A DNA stretch of 64,000 bases from NCBI RefSeq assembly GCF_014697585.1, contig NZ_JACJSB010000017.1, positions 35,752 through 99,751 of the forward strand. Direction: 5' to 3'. The stretch is from Dolichospermum sp. FACHB-1091. GTDB taxonomy: Bacteria; Cyanobacteriota; Cyanobacteriia; Cyanobacteriales; Nostocaceae. The notes under the pieces are model-generated. The model ran no database searches and had not been told where the DNA came from. It was given only the letters and a program-made list of their open reading frames with translations. Position 1 is the stretch's first letter. The number at the start of each line of letters is the position of its first letter. A program made the position numbers and the translations under genes. Shown here one piece after another: positions 24,901 through 33,041 of the stretch.

Positions 24901-25547
24901 ATGATGTGATAAAAATTCGCGCCCTTTTCCTCCAAATGCTGGGATAATGCCTGATATGTTCCCGGACGCAGCAACTCTACATTTACCCGTAATTGACCAT
25001 TTTCGATTAATTCTACCAAAGGTCGGGAAATTGTCCGATAACCTACGTCCTTTTCTTCGTCAGGACGCGCTACCACTACCAGCAAGTTAATAACTGGAGA
25101 AGTTGGCAAATTTACAGACCCAACAGCAGGGTTAACGCTTTTCCGCAGCATTACACAATCTACAGCTAAAGGTCGGGGAAGATTAGGTTCTTGCAATGCT
25201 TCCCAATGCAATGCTTGAAATTCCGGCGTTTTACTAACTATTTCTATTTGTAAGTGACTGAGATTATTTTTGAGTTGTTGATATTTGCTGTATGCTTTAT
25301 TATCGTGAAAAACTTGGTCAAACAGCCTTTCACCGTAGGTTTTAACGCTATTTTTTGCCCTTTCGGCTTTGATTTTATCCACCATGGGATAAACCAGCCA
25401 CTCTTCAAAATACCATTCTAGTTCCCGTTCCTCCTGGGGAGTGAAGGGGTCAGTGATAATAATGTCATATTCACCGTCACCAAAACTGAGACTGGCTGCA
25501 AATCCTGTTGCTGTTTGCTGTTGTTCCCGAATGGTAATCACTGACAT
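21924..25547 (-). CDS. CHAT protease - STAND NTPase - TPR protein
   Basis: A 1207-residue multidomain protein from the ATG at 25547; a TTG 54 bases upstream is a weaker start. About 1-100: unassigned N-terminus. About 140-400: CHAT caspase-like domain with catalytic His in IIHLDMHG (about 217) and Cys in CILNACQSG (about 296). About 465-780: NB-ARC/NACHT-like ATPase with P-loop QGMGGTGKTTLL (about 475) and Walker B YAVILDNLE. About 960-1195: six 40-residue TPRs, five almost identical. This is the plan of NLR-like signalling proteins in which sensing by TPRs releases an ATPase switch and activates a protease; many act in phage defence or cell death. Target and partner are unknown. A 30-bp palindrome is inserted in frame near residue 312. 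Confidence 0.88.
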   Translation of the reverse strand: MSVITIREQQQTATGFAASLSFGDGEYDIIITDPFTPQEERELEWYFEEWLVYPMVDKIKAERAKNSVKTYGERLFDQVFHDNKAYSKYQQLKNNLSHLQIEIVSKTPEFQALHWEALQEPNLPRPLAVDCVMLRKSVNPAVGSVNLPTSPVINLLVVVARPDEEKDVGYRTISRPLVELIENGQLRVNVELLRPGTYQALSQHLEEKGANFYHIIHLDMHGALLTHEQVQVQEPSAVNRYLFKGRYGRDDLQPFEGVKAFLAFEGESQGKVDLVEASELAALLTGKGIPVCILNACQSGKQVKSPLPQNNVETFHGTSLQNTTTSLQNTEEEVRETSLGSRLMSAGMQMVVAMGYSVTVTAAKLMMEHLYKHLFADKPITEAIRLSRRELFNDKERKAYYQNIKLEDWLLPVVYYNQSVNFNLRQFTPEEEEKYFESVSSEYRFTLPTYGFVGRDLEILKIEKALLKHNVLLLQGMGGTGKTTLLNYLREWWQKTNFVKNTFYFGYDEKAWTLEQILFFIGQQVYKKFELANFQAMSQRAQIEKLVAKLRSEKYAVILDNLESVTGQQLAIQNTLPQTERHQIRDFIGRLVGGKTLVVLGSRSREEWLQQQTFKFNLYELQGLDQEARTELAEKILEINIPPDKIEKIRQDGDFQKLMKLLAGYPLAMEVVLANLQKQTPQKILQGLQAADVNLDVASEDKTKSILKCVEYSHSNLSPEAQKLLICLAPFSGFIFRDIIRNYINELQKLEPFQNYQFDKFDDAIKEAINWGLLSPMDNDSPLLTIQPVFPYFLKTKLATVDAATCEALQTGFKNHYLGLASYYNQLMESKDPQEQKLGIFACKLEYENLYNGLQICLDKQESISIYFCLDKYFRLINDNPSNLKLAEAVCQRLDNSTAFIKSELGYQIALAIDRLGNCQLQAQQYKESQKSYEKILQIYDALESGEERQKQLWKANTYHQLGYVAQKMREYAQARDYYQQALSIFIEFGARYEQASTYHQLGYVAQEMQEYAQARDFYQLALSIFIEFGDRYEQASTYHQLGRVAHEMREYAQARDFYQQALSIYIEFGDRYTQASTYHNLGIVAEEMQEYAQARDYYQQALSIYIEFGDRYEQAGTYHQLGIVAQQMREYAQARDYYQQALSIKIEFGDRYTQASTYGQLGLLAEAQEDYTEARTNLQKALEIYIEYKDEYRANIAREILERLPE
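22081..22680 (-). repeat. Five 120-bp in-frame tandem repeats (TPR array)
   Basis: Near-identical 120-bp units start at 22081, 22201, 22321, 22441 and 22561, each encoding one 40-residue TPR with the pattern YAQARDYYQQALSI. The DNA identity is much higher than needed for the fold, showing recent expansion or gene conversion. Confidence 0.95.
24586..24615. repeat. 30-bp perfect palindrome inside the CHAT domain
   Basis: TGTAGAGACGTTCCA followed by its exact complement. The same 30 bases are at 39570-39599 between genes. A decayed half copy (TTGTAGAGATGTTG) lies just beside it at about 24565. It stays in frame and encodes VETFHGTSLQ in a loop after the catalytic Cys. Confidence 0.95.
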
Positions 25548-25630
25548 AAAAATGATATTTCTGAATTGGGTTTTTAAGGGTTTTGTGATGACGTTAATCA
25601 ATTCTATCTGAGTTCGGTATCAATTGGTAA

Positions 25631-26986
25631 TTATCCAACCAGGAGATTTTCTTCAGGATAATGAATTCTACTAGGACGAGGATCACCTAGTATGGATGAC
25701 ATTAATAGTAAAATACCAACTCGACCAATGTACATGGTGAGAATTAAAATTAATTTTGCTGTGGTAGAAACAGTAGCTGTAATACCTGTAGAAAGTCCCA
25801 CTGTACCAAAGGCCGATACTACTTCAAAAAGAATCTGAATAAACGGAAATTCAGGGTCAGTAATACTAATTAAAACCGTGGAAACAATCACAGTTGCTAA
25901 TGAACCAAACACCACACCCACGGCTTTTAAAATTAATGATATGGCAATTTTGCGATTATATAATAATACCTCCTCTTTACCTTGCAAAATTGCCTTTGTA
26001 CAACTGGTAATCACTCGTAAAGTTGTGGTTTTGATTCCTCCTCCTGTACCTCCAGGACTTGCACCAATAAACATCAGCGCAATCATAATGAACAATCCAG
26101 CATTAGTCATTTTGCCAATATCAATACTATTAAAACCAGCGGTTCTGGTGGTAACTGACTGAAACCAAGCGACTAATATTTTTCCGGTTAAATCTAATTT
26201 TCCAAAGGTGCTATCATTTCTAATTTCTATCATTAAAAGAGCAATTGTTCCTAACACTAATAATATTAAGGTTGTGCTAGTAGCCACTTTAAAATCTAGG
26301 GAAAATATTAAACGACCATTTTTTCTGATAATACGATTACTTTGATAAGTAAAGCTATCTCTTAACCACAAATACATATCCAAAATTACCTGATAACCAA
26401 TACCTCCAAAAATAATTAATGTGCCAATTGTTAAAATCACTACAGGAGAAGATTGATAACTGATTAAATTGTCTTTAAATAAACTAAAGCCAGCATTATT
26501 CCAAGCACTAACACTATGAAAAATTGCTAACCAAGTTCCTTCTTGCCAACCTTTTTCCGGGACAAAAGCTATCATTAGTAGCAATACTCCCGTGATTTCA
26601 AATAATAGGGTAGTTGCAATAATGGAACGGATAATTTGAGCGCTTCCACTCATACCTGGACGATCTAAAGCTTGTTGAATTGCTACTTTTTGTCGCAAAT
26701 CAAATTTTCTGCCTATTAATAACATCAAAAATGTGGTAGTTGTCATATAACCCAAACCCCCAATTTGGGCTAAAAGAGCAATAAACAATTGACCTAAAAA
26801 GGAAAAATCAGTCCCAGTGTCTACCACAGCTAAACCTGTCACACAAACTGCGGAAGTTGAAGTAAATAATGCAACAATGGGATCATTCCAATTCCCGTTA
26901 CCAGTAGAAAAAGGCAAGGTTAAGAGAATTGTTCCCAAGAGAATGACAGCGATAAACCCCAAACAAATTGTCCGAGCAACGGTCAT
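25631..26986 (-). CDS. ktrB: Na+-dependent K+ transporter, membrane subunit
   Basis: A 451-residue TrkH/KtrB protein with four M1-P-M2 repeats. The four selectivity-filter loops are visible: SAVCVTGLAV, SAWNNAGFSLF, TRTAGFNSID and SAFGTVGLSTG, each with the critical Gly. The segment GASPGGTGGGIKTTT matches the mobile gating loop of KtrB. It imports K+ in the plasma membrane, regulated by KtrA (encoded at 18642). It lies between the CHAT gene, 83 bp downstream, and the divergent tocopherol genes. Confidence 0.95.
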   Translation of the reverse strand: MTVARTICLGFIAVILLGTILLTLPFSTGNGNWNDPIVALFTSTSAVCVTGLAVVDTGTDFSFLGQLFIALLAQIGGLGYMTTTTFLMLLIGRKFDLRQKVAIQQALDRPGMSGSAQIIRSIIATTLLFEITGVLLLMIAFVPEKGWQEGTWLAIFHSVSAWNNAGFSLFKDNLISYQSSPVVILTIGTLIIFGGIGYQVILDMYLWLRDSFTYQSNRIIRKNGRLIFSLDFKVATSTTLILLVLGTIALLMIEIRNDSTFGKLDLTGKILVAWFQSVTTRTAGFNSIDIGKMTNAGLFIMIALMFIGASPGGTGGGIKTTTLRVITSCTKAILQGKEEVLLYNRKIAISLILKAVGVVFGSLATVIVSTVLISITDPEFPFIQILFEVVSAFGTVGLSTGITATVSTTAKLILILTMYIGRVGILLLMSSILGDPRPSRIHYPEENLLVG

Positions 26987-27161
26987 AAATAATTAAAAAT
27001 CAAGAAAATTTGTGTATTTAGGTTATTTTTAAGATTCGCAAGGTAGAATTGATCAGTTATTCCCAAGCGAAATAATAGCCTATCTAATTAAAAACATAGA
27101 TGGTAGCATATCAATAAGTTTTTTCTTTTCAGTTTCTTATGTTATCTTTATTTATCAAATA

Positions 27162-28004
27162 ATGAGTCAAATACTTTACAAACAAATTCAGGAATTTTAC
27201 GACGCTTCCTCCGGCTTGTGGGAGCAGATTTGGGGGGAACATATGCACCACGGTTATTATGGTGTAGATGGTAAACAGGTGAAAGAACGCCGTCAAGCAC
27301 AAATTGATTTAATTGAAGAACTGCTAAAATGGGCAGATGTTCACAGTGCTAAAAATATCCTTGATGTGGGTTGTGGAATTGGTGGTAGTTCTTTATACTT
27401 AGCAGATAAATTTGGGGCAAATGCCACGGGAATTACATTGAGTCCTGTACAAGCCGCTAGAGCCATGGAAAGGTCTTTGGCAATGAATTTGAGTCAAAAG
27501 ACTAGATTCATGGTGGCCAATGCCCAGGAAATGCCCTTTGATGACGATTCTTTTGATTTGGTCTGGTCACTGGAAAGCGGTGAACATATGCCAGATAAAA
27601 CTAAGTTTTTGCAAGAGTGCTATCGCGTGTTAAAACCCGGTGGGACTTTGATTATGGTGACATGGTGTCATCGGAATACGGATAAGTCAGCACTGACAGC
27701 GGATGAACAAAAGCACCTAGAGGACATTTATAGGGTCTATTGTTTACCTTATGTAATGTCTTTAGCGGAGTATGAGGCGATCGCTTGGCAATTACCATTA
27801 ACTAATATTCGCACTGCTGATTGGTCAACCGCAGTTGCACCTTTTTGGAATGTAGTAATTGATTCGGCCTTCACACCCCAAGCATTTATAGGTTTATTAA
27901 TGGCGGGTTGGAGTACAATTCAAGGAGCATTATCTTTAGGGTTAATGCGTCGAGGTTATGAAACTGGGTTAGTTCGCTTTGGTTTATTACGCGGGACAAA
28001 GTAA
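27162..28004 (+). CDS. Tocopherol C-methyltransferase (VTE4 type)
   Basis: A 280-residue class I SAM methyltransferase. The SAM loop is ILDVGCGIGGSSLYLADKFG (about residue 66), with FDLVWSLESGEHMPDKTKFL and VLKPGGTLIMVTWCHR after it. N-terminal FYDASSGLWEQIWGEHMHHG is characteristic of gamma-tocopherol methyltransferases (slr0089 in Synechocystis). It converts gamma- to alpha-tocopherol at a membrane. The next gene is homogentisate phytyltransferase, 41 bp downstream, in the same pathway, which strengthens the call. A sterol- or quinone-methylating relative is the main alternative. Confidence 0.9.
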   Translation: MSQILYKQIQEFYDASSGLWEQIWGEHMHHGYYGVDGKQVKERRQAQIDLIEELLKWADVHSAKNILDVGCGIGGSSLYLADKFGANATGITLSPVQAARAMERSLAMNLSQKTRFMVANAQEMPFDDDSFDLVWSLESGEHMPDKTKFLQECYRVLKPGGTLIMVTWCHRNTDKSALTADEQKHLEDIYRVYCLPYVMSLAEYEAIAWQLPLTNIRTADWSTAVAPFWNVVIDSAFTPQAFIGLLMAGWSTIQGALSLGLMRRGYETGLVRFGLLRGTK

Positions 28005-28045
28005 GTCCAATTCTTTAAGATGGTGCAAATAAAAAAGAGCAAAAA

Positions 28046-28987
28046 ATGAATCAATTTTATCAACAAAGTTCTGCTGTTTCTCCAAAAAGTTGGTTTTATT
28101 CTTTTTGGAAATTTTCCCGTCCTCATACAATTATGGGAACAAGTTTGAGTGTTTTGGGTTTATATTTAATTACCCTGGGTGTTACTTCTACAAGTTTTTC
28201 TAGTTTGCATATTGGGCAAATTTTAGCAACATGGATTGCTTGTATAAGTGGTAATATTTATATTGTTGGTTTGAATCAATTGGAGGATATTGATATTGAT
28301 AAAATCAATAAACCTGATTTACCTTTAGCTGCGGGAGAATTTACGAAAGGACAAGGACAATTAATTGTTATTATTACTGGTATTTTGGCTTTGGCTGTGG
28401 CATGGCTAACTGGACCATTTTTAATGGGAATGGTAACAATAAGTTTAGCAATTGGTACAGCTTATTCTTTACCACCAATTCGGTTAAAACAGTTTCCTTT
28501 TTGGGCTGCTTTATGTATTTTTTCCGTGCGGGGAACGATTGTTAATTTAGGTTTGTTTTTGCATTTTAGCTGGGTATTGCAAAGAAGCCAAGGTATTCCT
28601 AGTGCAGTTTGGGCTTTAACGATTTTTATCTTAGTATTTACATTTGCGATCGCAATTTTTAAAGATATTCCTGATATGGAAGGAGATAGGGTTTATAATA
28701 TCACAACTTTTACCCTCCAACTCGGACAACAAAAAGTATTTAATCTGGCTCTTTGGGTATTAACTATCTGTTATGGAGGCATGATTTTAGTAGGATTATT
28801 TCAGCTTGCGGAAGTTAATACTATTTTTGTTGTAATTACCCATACAATAACTTTAATTGTCTTATGGTGGAAAGGTGCAGGAGTTGATTTACAAGACAAA
28901 AAAGCCATTACTAATTTCTATCAATTTATCTGGAAATTGTTTTTCATTGAATATATACTTTTTCCCGTCTCTTGTTTATTAGCTTAA
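28046..28987 (+). CDS. Homogentisate phytyltransferase
   Basis: A 313-residue UbiA-family prenyltransferase with eight to nine membrane helices. The first Asp-rich motif is NQLEDIDIDKINKPDLPLAA (residues about 77-96) and the second KDIPDMEGDRVYN (about 211). These match VTE2-type enzymes (slr1736 in Synechocystis), which join homogentisate and phytyl diphosphate at the first committed step of tocopherol synthesis. Next to the tocopherol methyltransferase gene, so both probably form one operon. Located in the thylakoid or plasma membrane. Confidence 0.92.
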   Translation: MNQFYQQSSAVSPKSWFYSFWKFSRPHTIMGTSLSVLGLYLITLGVTSTSFSSLHIGQILATWIACISGNIYIVGLNQLEDIDIDKINKPDLPLAAGEFTKGQGQLIVIITGILALAVAWLTGPFLMGMVTISLAIGTAYSLPPIRLKQFPFWAALCIFSVRGTIVNLGLFLHFSWVLQRSQGIPSAVWALTIFILVFTFAIAIFKDIPDMEGDRVYNITTFTLQLGQQKVFNLALWVLTICYGGMILVGLFQLAEVNTIFVVITHTITLIVLWWKGAGVDLQDKKAITNFYQFIWKLFFIEYILFPVSCLLA

Positions 28988-29003
28988 AATTTAGCTTAAA
29001 ATC

Positions 29004-29483
29004 ATGTTAGAAACATTTTCTATTTCATCTAATTCATCTAATATTTTTGCAATTTTTGTAGTCATTGTTGGTCTGGCTATTCTTGGTTATTTGAGTATCA
29101 AAACATTGATTACCTCTAATTTATTTCAGCAAGGTATCAATTTTTATCAAGCCAAAGATTTTGAAAATGCCGAAATAGCTTTGAGAAAAGTTATTGCTAT
29201 CAATTCTACCAATGACATGGTACGTTTGTTGTTAGGAGATATTTTAAATCAAAAGGGACAAATTGCCGCAGCCAAAGCGTTATTTTGTGAAGTAATTGAT
29301 AGCAGTCCTAAAAATCCTGATGCTTATTTACGTTTAGCAAATATTCTCATGCAGGAACAACAGGAAGCAGAAGCAAAAGCTAATTTAGTCACAGCAAAAG
29401 AGTTATTGCAAAAACAACGTCAACCAGAAAGAGCGAAAAAGGTTAGTGTTTTGTTAGATAAAATGATGGCTAAAAATATCTGA
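29004..29483 (+). CDS. Membrane-anchored TPR protein
   Basis: A 159-residue protein with one N-terminal membrane helix (IFAIFVVIVGLAILGYLSI, about 14-32) followed by about three TPR motifs (GINFYQAKDFENAEIALRKV, LLLGDILNQKGQIAAAKALF, AYLRLANILMQEQQEAEAKA). It should serve as a cytoplasmic docking module at the membrane. It begins 16 bp after the phytyltransferase gene, so it is likely in the same unit, although a role in tocopherol synthesis is not shown by sequence. Confidence 0.8.
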   Translation: MLETFSISSNSSNIFAIFVVIVGLAILGYLSIKTLITSNLFQQGINFYQAKDFENAEIALRKVIAINSTNDMVRLLLGDILNQKGQIAAAKALFCEVIDSSPKNPDAYLRLANILMQEQQEAEAKANLVTAKELLQKQRQPERAKKVSVLLDKMMAKNI

Positions 29484-29546
29484 TAGCAAAGCGTGGCGTA
29501 GCCATACTATGATTTTTAGGATTATTACAGTTGATTTGATTTATAC

Positions 29547-29637
29547 AGGACTTACGCAAAATATCTCTCAAATCCTCATTTCTCCGTGACCTCTGTGCCT
29601 CTGTGGTTCGTTATTCCATGAATCTTGCGTAAGTCCT
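29547..29637 (+). mobile_element. MITE-like element, family 2, second copy
   Basis: A 91-bp copy with the same perfect 13-bp ends as 14849-14940 and nearly identical interior. Flanks on both sides read TTATA/ATTATA-like, which may include the target duplication. It is preceded by a GCGTGGCGTAGCC dispersed motif at about 29494. Confidence 0.87.
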
Positions 29638-29684
29638 ATTATACTATGATTTGAGCTTGAAATTTCGTCAGGAGAAATATCAAA

Positions 29685-30317
29685 ATGCTTCAGTCTATTG
29701 CGGCCAAGGATGTGACGCTACGGGAATTAAAGCAAAATTTTGGCATTCAAATCGTTGAAGATACTACTTTTTTTCCTGAGTGGTTAGATGGGCTTGAGGC
29801 TTTGAACAAAGAAGACCAACATTTATTAGATCGGGTGAAAGCTAATTTTTTAGAATTGATGGATGATCCCCCAATGCTAGAAAATACAGTGAAGATGGTC
29901 GTACTTGCGCCCTTGTTAGATTTAGCTGGTTTTTATCATAAACCGTTTAGGATTGAAACAGAAACGGGTGTAGCCTTAGAAATGGAGGATGAAGGAACGA
30001 TTATTCGGGGGCGGATTGATGTTTTGGTGTTAAAAAATCGGTTTTGGTTGTTGGTAATTGAATCAAAACGGAGTGATTTTGCGGTGACACGCGCAATTCC
30101 TCAAGCTTTGGCTTATATGTTGGGTAATGAGGAAACTGTGCTACCAACCTTTGGTATGATTACCAATGGTAATGAGTTTTTATTTTTAAAGGTATTGGAA
30201 CATAAATATGCTAATTCACGGCTGTTTTCTTTGGTAAATCCTGATAATGAGCTTTATAGTGTGTTACAGGTATTAAAACGTTTGGGAACGGAGGCGATCG
30301 CCTTCAGTGAGACATAG
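29685..30317 (+). CDS. PD-(D/E)XK nuclease-like protein, HsdR N-terminal type
   Basis: A 210-residue protein with the nuclease core GRIDVLVLKNRFWLLVIESK (Asp, then E-x-K, residues about 108-127), AIPQALAYMLG and PTFGMITNGNEFLFLKV. This core is shared with the N-terminal domain of type I restriction subunit R and with stand-alone Uma-like proteins in cyanobacteria. No helicase, methylase or specificity subunit is nearby, so it is not a working type I system. A solitary nuclease of unknown target. Confidence 0.75.
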   Translation: MLQSIAAKDVTLRELKQNFGIQIVEDTTFFPEWLDGLEALNKEDQHLLDRVKANFLELMDDPPMLENTVKMVVLAPLLDLAGFYHKPFRIETETGVALEMEDEGTIIRGRIDVLVLKNRFWLLVIESKRSDFAVTRAIPQALAYMLGNEETVLPTFGMITNGNEFLFLKVLEHKYANSRLFSLVNPDNELYSVLQVLKRLGTEAIAFSET

Positions 30318-30358
30318 GAATCGCTAATGGTTAAGAATATTTATTGCATCTTTATATC

Positions 30359-30493
30359 CTATCTTCCGGGATTATATTGGTAAAAAAATTCTTCAGAATC
30401 CATTTTTTGTTGGTTTTCATAGATACTCAACCGTTTTGCAACCGCAACTAAAGCATCTAATGGTGATGTGTATTGAATAGTTTGTTTACGCAT
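30359..30493 (-). CDS. Short antitoxin-like protein, orphan
   Basis: A 44-residue ORF. Its sequence (TSPLDALVAVAKRLSIYENQ then MDSEEFFYQYNPG) resembles short cyanobacterial antitoxins, where the segment VAVAKRLSxYE is repeatedly seen beside small toxin genes of TumE/DUF6516 type. No toxin gene is present next to it; downstream is the convergent nuclease-like gene 41 bp away, upstream a family 3-like element. Possibly a leftover from a lost pair. Small size limits certainty. Confidence 0.5.
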   Translation of the reverse strand: MRKQTIQYTSPLDALVAVAKRLSIYENQQKMDSEEFFYQYNPGR

Positions 30494-30541
30494 TGTCTTT
30501 TTCAATTATGGATATAAATTTAAAATAACATAACCTCAAAA

Positions 30542-30682
30542 TATAATACAGCAAGTAGCTTTGAGTGAAGTACACTTTGTGCGGGCAAGACTTGTACTGA
30601 GATTGGTCGAAGTATGCCCGCACCACAAGAGTTTTATCATTAATATCTGTACTTCAGAATACCGGGAACTGCTGTAATTATA
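30542..30682. mobile_element. MITE-like element, family 3 relative
   Basis: A 141-bp non-coding element with imperfect inverted ends: TATAATACAGCA...TGAAGTACA on the left, and its complement TGTACTTCA...GCTGTAATTATA on the right. Ends are similar to family 3 at 37936 and 60818, but the interior differs and contains a GTGCGGGCAAGACTTG motif related to 55780 and 63815. Confidence 0.65.
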
Positions 30683-30714
30683 GGAAATGTTGGGTTTCCT
30701 GGCGTGAACCCAAA

Positions 30715-32412
30715 CTAATAGCTACAAGCAACTCGAAAACCGTAGTCATAGCATCTGTAGTATGCGTTGTTGCCGTTGCGACAAGCTGAACGGCAAAGTC
30801 CACGAAGGTCGATCCAGGAACCCCCGCGTAATATCTGTTTGTTATTGCTACTAATCCAAGCAATACTATCATTAGGCCAGATAGGCGCGTTTATATAATT
30901 TTCATGCCAACCATCTTCACACCACTCCCATACATTACCGTGCATATCATACAAACCAAAAGCATTAGGGGGGAATTTTCCTACTTCTGTGGTTTGTCCA
31001 TACTTATTACCATGATTGACTAAATCGGTGGTAATGGTATCACCGAAGTAGTAGGGAGTTGTGGTATTAGCCCTACAAGCATACTCCCATTCTGCTTCAC
31101 TGGGTAAGCGATATAATGTACCTGTAGCTTTACTTAGTCTGGCACAAAATTCCTGTGCGTCATGCCATGATACATTTTCAACTGGAAGATTTGCACCTTG
31201 GAAGTGTGAGGGTTTAGACCTTAAATCAATCTTCACCTTGGGTAAATCTGCTACCCTTTCCCATTGGGCTTGAGTAACAGGATATTTACCCATAAAAAAA
31301 GGTGGAACTGTAACTTGATGTTGAGGTTTTTCAGAATCATCTCCTTGTCCTTCTGGTGAACCCATGAGGAATTTTCCCCCAGGTATTGCTACCATTTCTA
31401 AAACTACTCCTTTTCCTAGATTTTCGTTTTGTGTAGAAGAAATTGCTGGGTTAAATCTTGAAGAAATAGTATTGGGGATAAACCCCTGCAAAGAAATAGA
31501 AGAATTTTGTATTTGTGCTGATGTTGAAACTATCTGTTTTTCTAATGATGATAAAACCTCGTATGCTGACTGAAAACGATTAATCGGTAAATCCTGCAAC
31601 ATTTTATCTAAAACTATTTCCAAGTCCTGACTGACAGAAACATATTGTTTCCATGTCCACTGCATTCTCATGGAATCAAATATTAAATCATCACCATCAT
31701 CTTTTTGAAAATGTCCCGTTAATAAACGAATACAAGTTACAGCTAAACTATAAAGATCACTATTCGGAAAAACCATCCCGCGCATTTGTTCCGGTGGTGC
31801 ATATCCCGGCGTTCCCGTAATCGTCCCCACTCTACTCAGAACACTTCCCCCAACTTCCTTAGAAACTCCAAAATCAATTAGGAATAAAGCACCAGTTTGA
31901 GAACTTTTAATAATATTTTCTGGTTTAATATCTCTATGAATGACTTTATTATCATGGACAAATTGTAAAATAGGTAATAATTCAACTAATATCTGTTTAA
32001 CTTCCGACTCGCTGAATTTTCCTTTTTGTTGTAATTCATCTAACAGATTTTTACCTTCGATAAATTCCTGAATTAAATATAATCTTCCTTCTTGGGGAAA
32101 GAAAGCCAGTAAATCAGGAATATGTGAATGTTTCCCTAAATCTCGCAGTCGAAAAGCTTCTTGTTTAAATAACTCCGTCGCTTTTTCTAAAGCCGCACTT
32201 CCCGACTGTTGGGGTAAAAATTGCTTAATTACACAGGGAGTATCTAATCTTTGTTTGTCTACTGCTAAAAAGGTTCTCCCAAAGCCACCTTCACCAATTA
32301 CCCGCACACTACGATACCGTTCTTGCAATATTAATTTACTTCCACAATGTTGACAAAATATCGTGTCCGGTGGATTTTGCTGTAGACAGTCGGGGTTAAG
32401 ACATTGACTCAT
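30715..32412 (-). CDS. Serine/threonine kinase fused to FGE-sulfatase domain
   Basis: A 565-residue protein. Residues 1-27: zinc ribbon (C4, C9, C20, C23). About 33-290: Hanks-type kinase with GEGGFGRTFL (40-49), Lys63, HRDIKPEN (159-166) and DFG (180-182), all catalytic residues present. About 300-330: Ser/Gln-rich linker. About 330-565: FGE/SUMF1-type domain (VAIPGGKFLMGS, FFMGKYPVTQAQWE, RLPSEAEWEYACR, GLYDMHGNVWEWCEDGW, ILRGGSW). Such fusions are frequent in filamentous cyanobacteria; the FGE part is thought to bind signals or partners rather than make formylglycine. Single gene; phosphorylation target unknown. Confidence 0.92.
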   Translation of the reverse strand: MSQCLNPDCLQQNPPDTIFCQHCGSKLILQERYRSVRVIGEGGFGRTFLAVDKQRLDTPCVIKQFLPQQSGSAALEKATELFKQEAFRLRDLGKHSHIPDLLAFFPQEGRLYLIQEFIEGKNLLDELQQKGKFSESEVKQILVELLPILQFVHDNKVIHRDIKPENIIKSSQTGALFLIDFGVSKEVGGSVLSRVGTITGTPGYAPPEQMRGMVFPNSDLYSLAVTCIRLLTGHFQKDDGDDLIFDSMRMQWTWKQYVSVSQDLEIVLDKMLQDLPINRFQSAYEVLSSLEKQIVSTSAQIQNSSISLQGFIPNTISSRFNPAISSTQNENLGKGVVLEMVAIPGGKFLMGSPEGQGDDSEKPQHQVTVPPFFMGKYPVTQAQWERVADLPKVKIDLRSKPSHFQGANLPVENVSWHDAQEFCARLSKATGTLYRLPSEAEWEYACRANTTTPYYFGDTITTDLVNHGNKYGQTTEVGKFPPNAFGLYDMHGNVWEWCEDGWHENYINAPIWPNDSIAWISSNNKQILRGGSWIDLRGLCRSACRNGNNAYYRCYDYGFRVACSY

Positions 32413-32480
32413 AGATACTCGTTAGGGCTAATCGTTTCAGTATAATTATACAATATTTTCCATTTTTACCCCAAACCTAA

Positions 32481-32816
32481 TTAATTCACCGCAAAATCAC
32501 TATATTTTCTTCTGGTTGGTGAATGAAATGCTAAAACAATATCTTGTTTTGGTACTCCTAATTCTAATAAATCTTGAGCAATTCTTCTTTCAGTTCCATT
32601 GTGTTGTATCCAAATTTTACCATCTTTAATATCAATATGTAGCATGATTCCATGAATGCGTTTTTCTCCATTCCATCCCACAGTCATTAATTGATAATGA
32701 TTATGTTCTTTATCAATAATTACCTGTAATTCTACATCTCCATAGGATGGTTTATATTGACTATATTCTTTGATAATACTTTCAATATAATGCCCATACT
32801 TTTCTAATTTATCCAT
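32481..32816 (-). CDS. xisI: XisI-family protein without XisH
   Basis: A 111-residue protein of the XisI family: YGHYIESIIKEYSQYKPSYG, HYQLMTVGWNGEKRIHGIML, DGKIWIQHNGTERRIAQDLL and the ending FHSPTRRKYSDFAVN. XisI was named for control of fdxN element excision in Anabaena heterocysts and usually follows xisH. No xisH is seen here. Many orphan XisI copies occur in cyanobacteria and may act as antitoxins or nuclease partners. A decayed xisI is at 39620. Confidence 0.9.
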   Translation of the reverse strand: MDKLEKYGHYIESIIKEYSQYKPSYGDVELQVIIDKEHNHYQLMTVGWNGEKRIHGIMLHIDIKDGKIWIQHNGTERRIAQDLLELGVPKQDIVLAFHSPTRRKYSDFAVN

Positions 32817-32908
32817 TGAGATATTACCTCCTTGTCAATATTATAAACAATAATTTTTAAATGATAATCAATCATAGCTATCTGAATTATAATAAAATAA
32901 CCTTTATT

Positions 32909-33025
32909 TAAGTAGATGAACGGAAAAAACCGACATAAGTAACGAAAAGTAAAGTTGCCAAAACCTCTTCTCTGTTCCCTGTTCCCTGTTCCCTGTTCCC
33001 TTAATTTTTAACGCCAACCTACTTA
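32909..33025 (-). mobile_element. MITE-like element, family 1, directly upstream of cobA
   Basis: A 117-bp complete copy in inverse orientation: TA, AGTAGAT (one change from AGTAGGT), GGAAAAAACCGACATAAG, four TGTTCCC heptamers, AATTTTTAACGCCAACCTACT, TA. Its right end is 16 bp from the cobA start, so cobA transcription must start within or beyond it. Confidence 0.75.
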
Positions 33026-33041
33026 GGAGTAATTACTAAAC

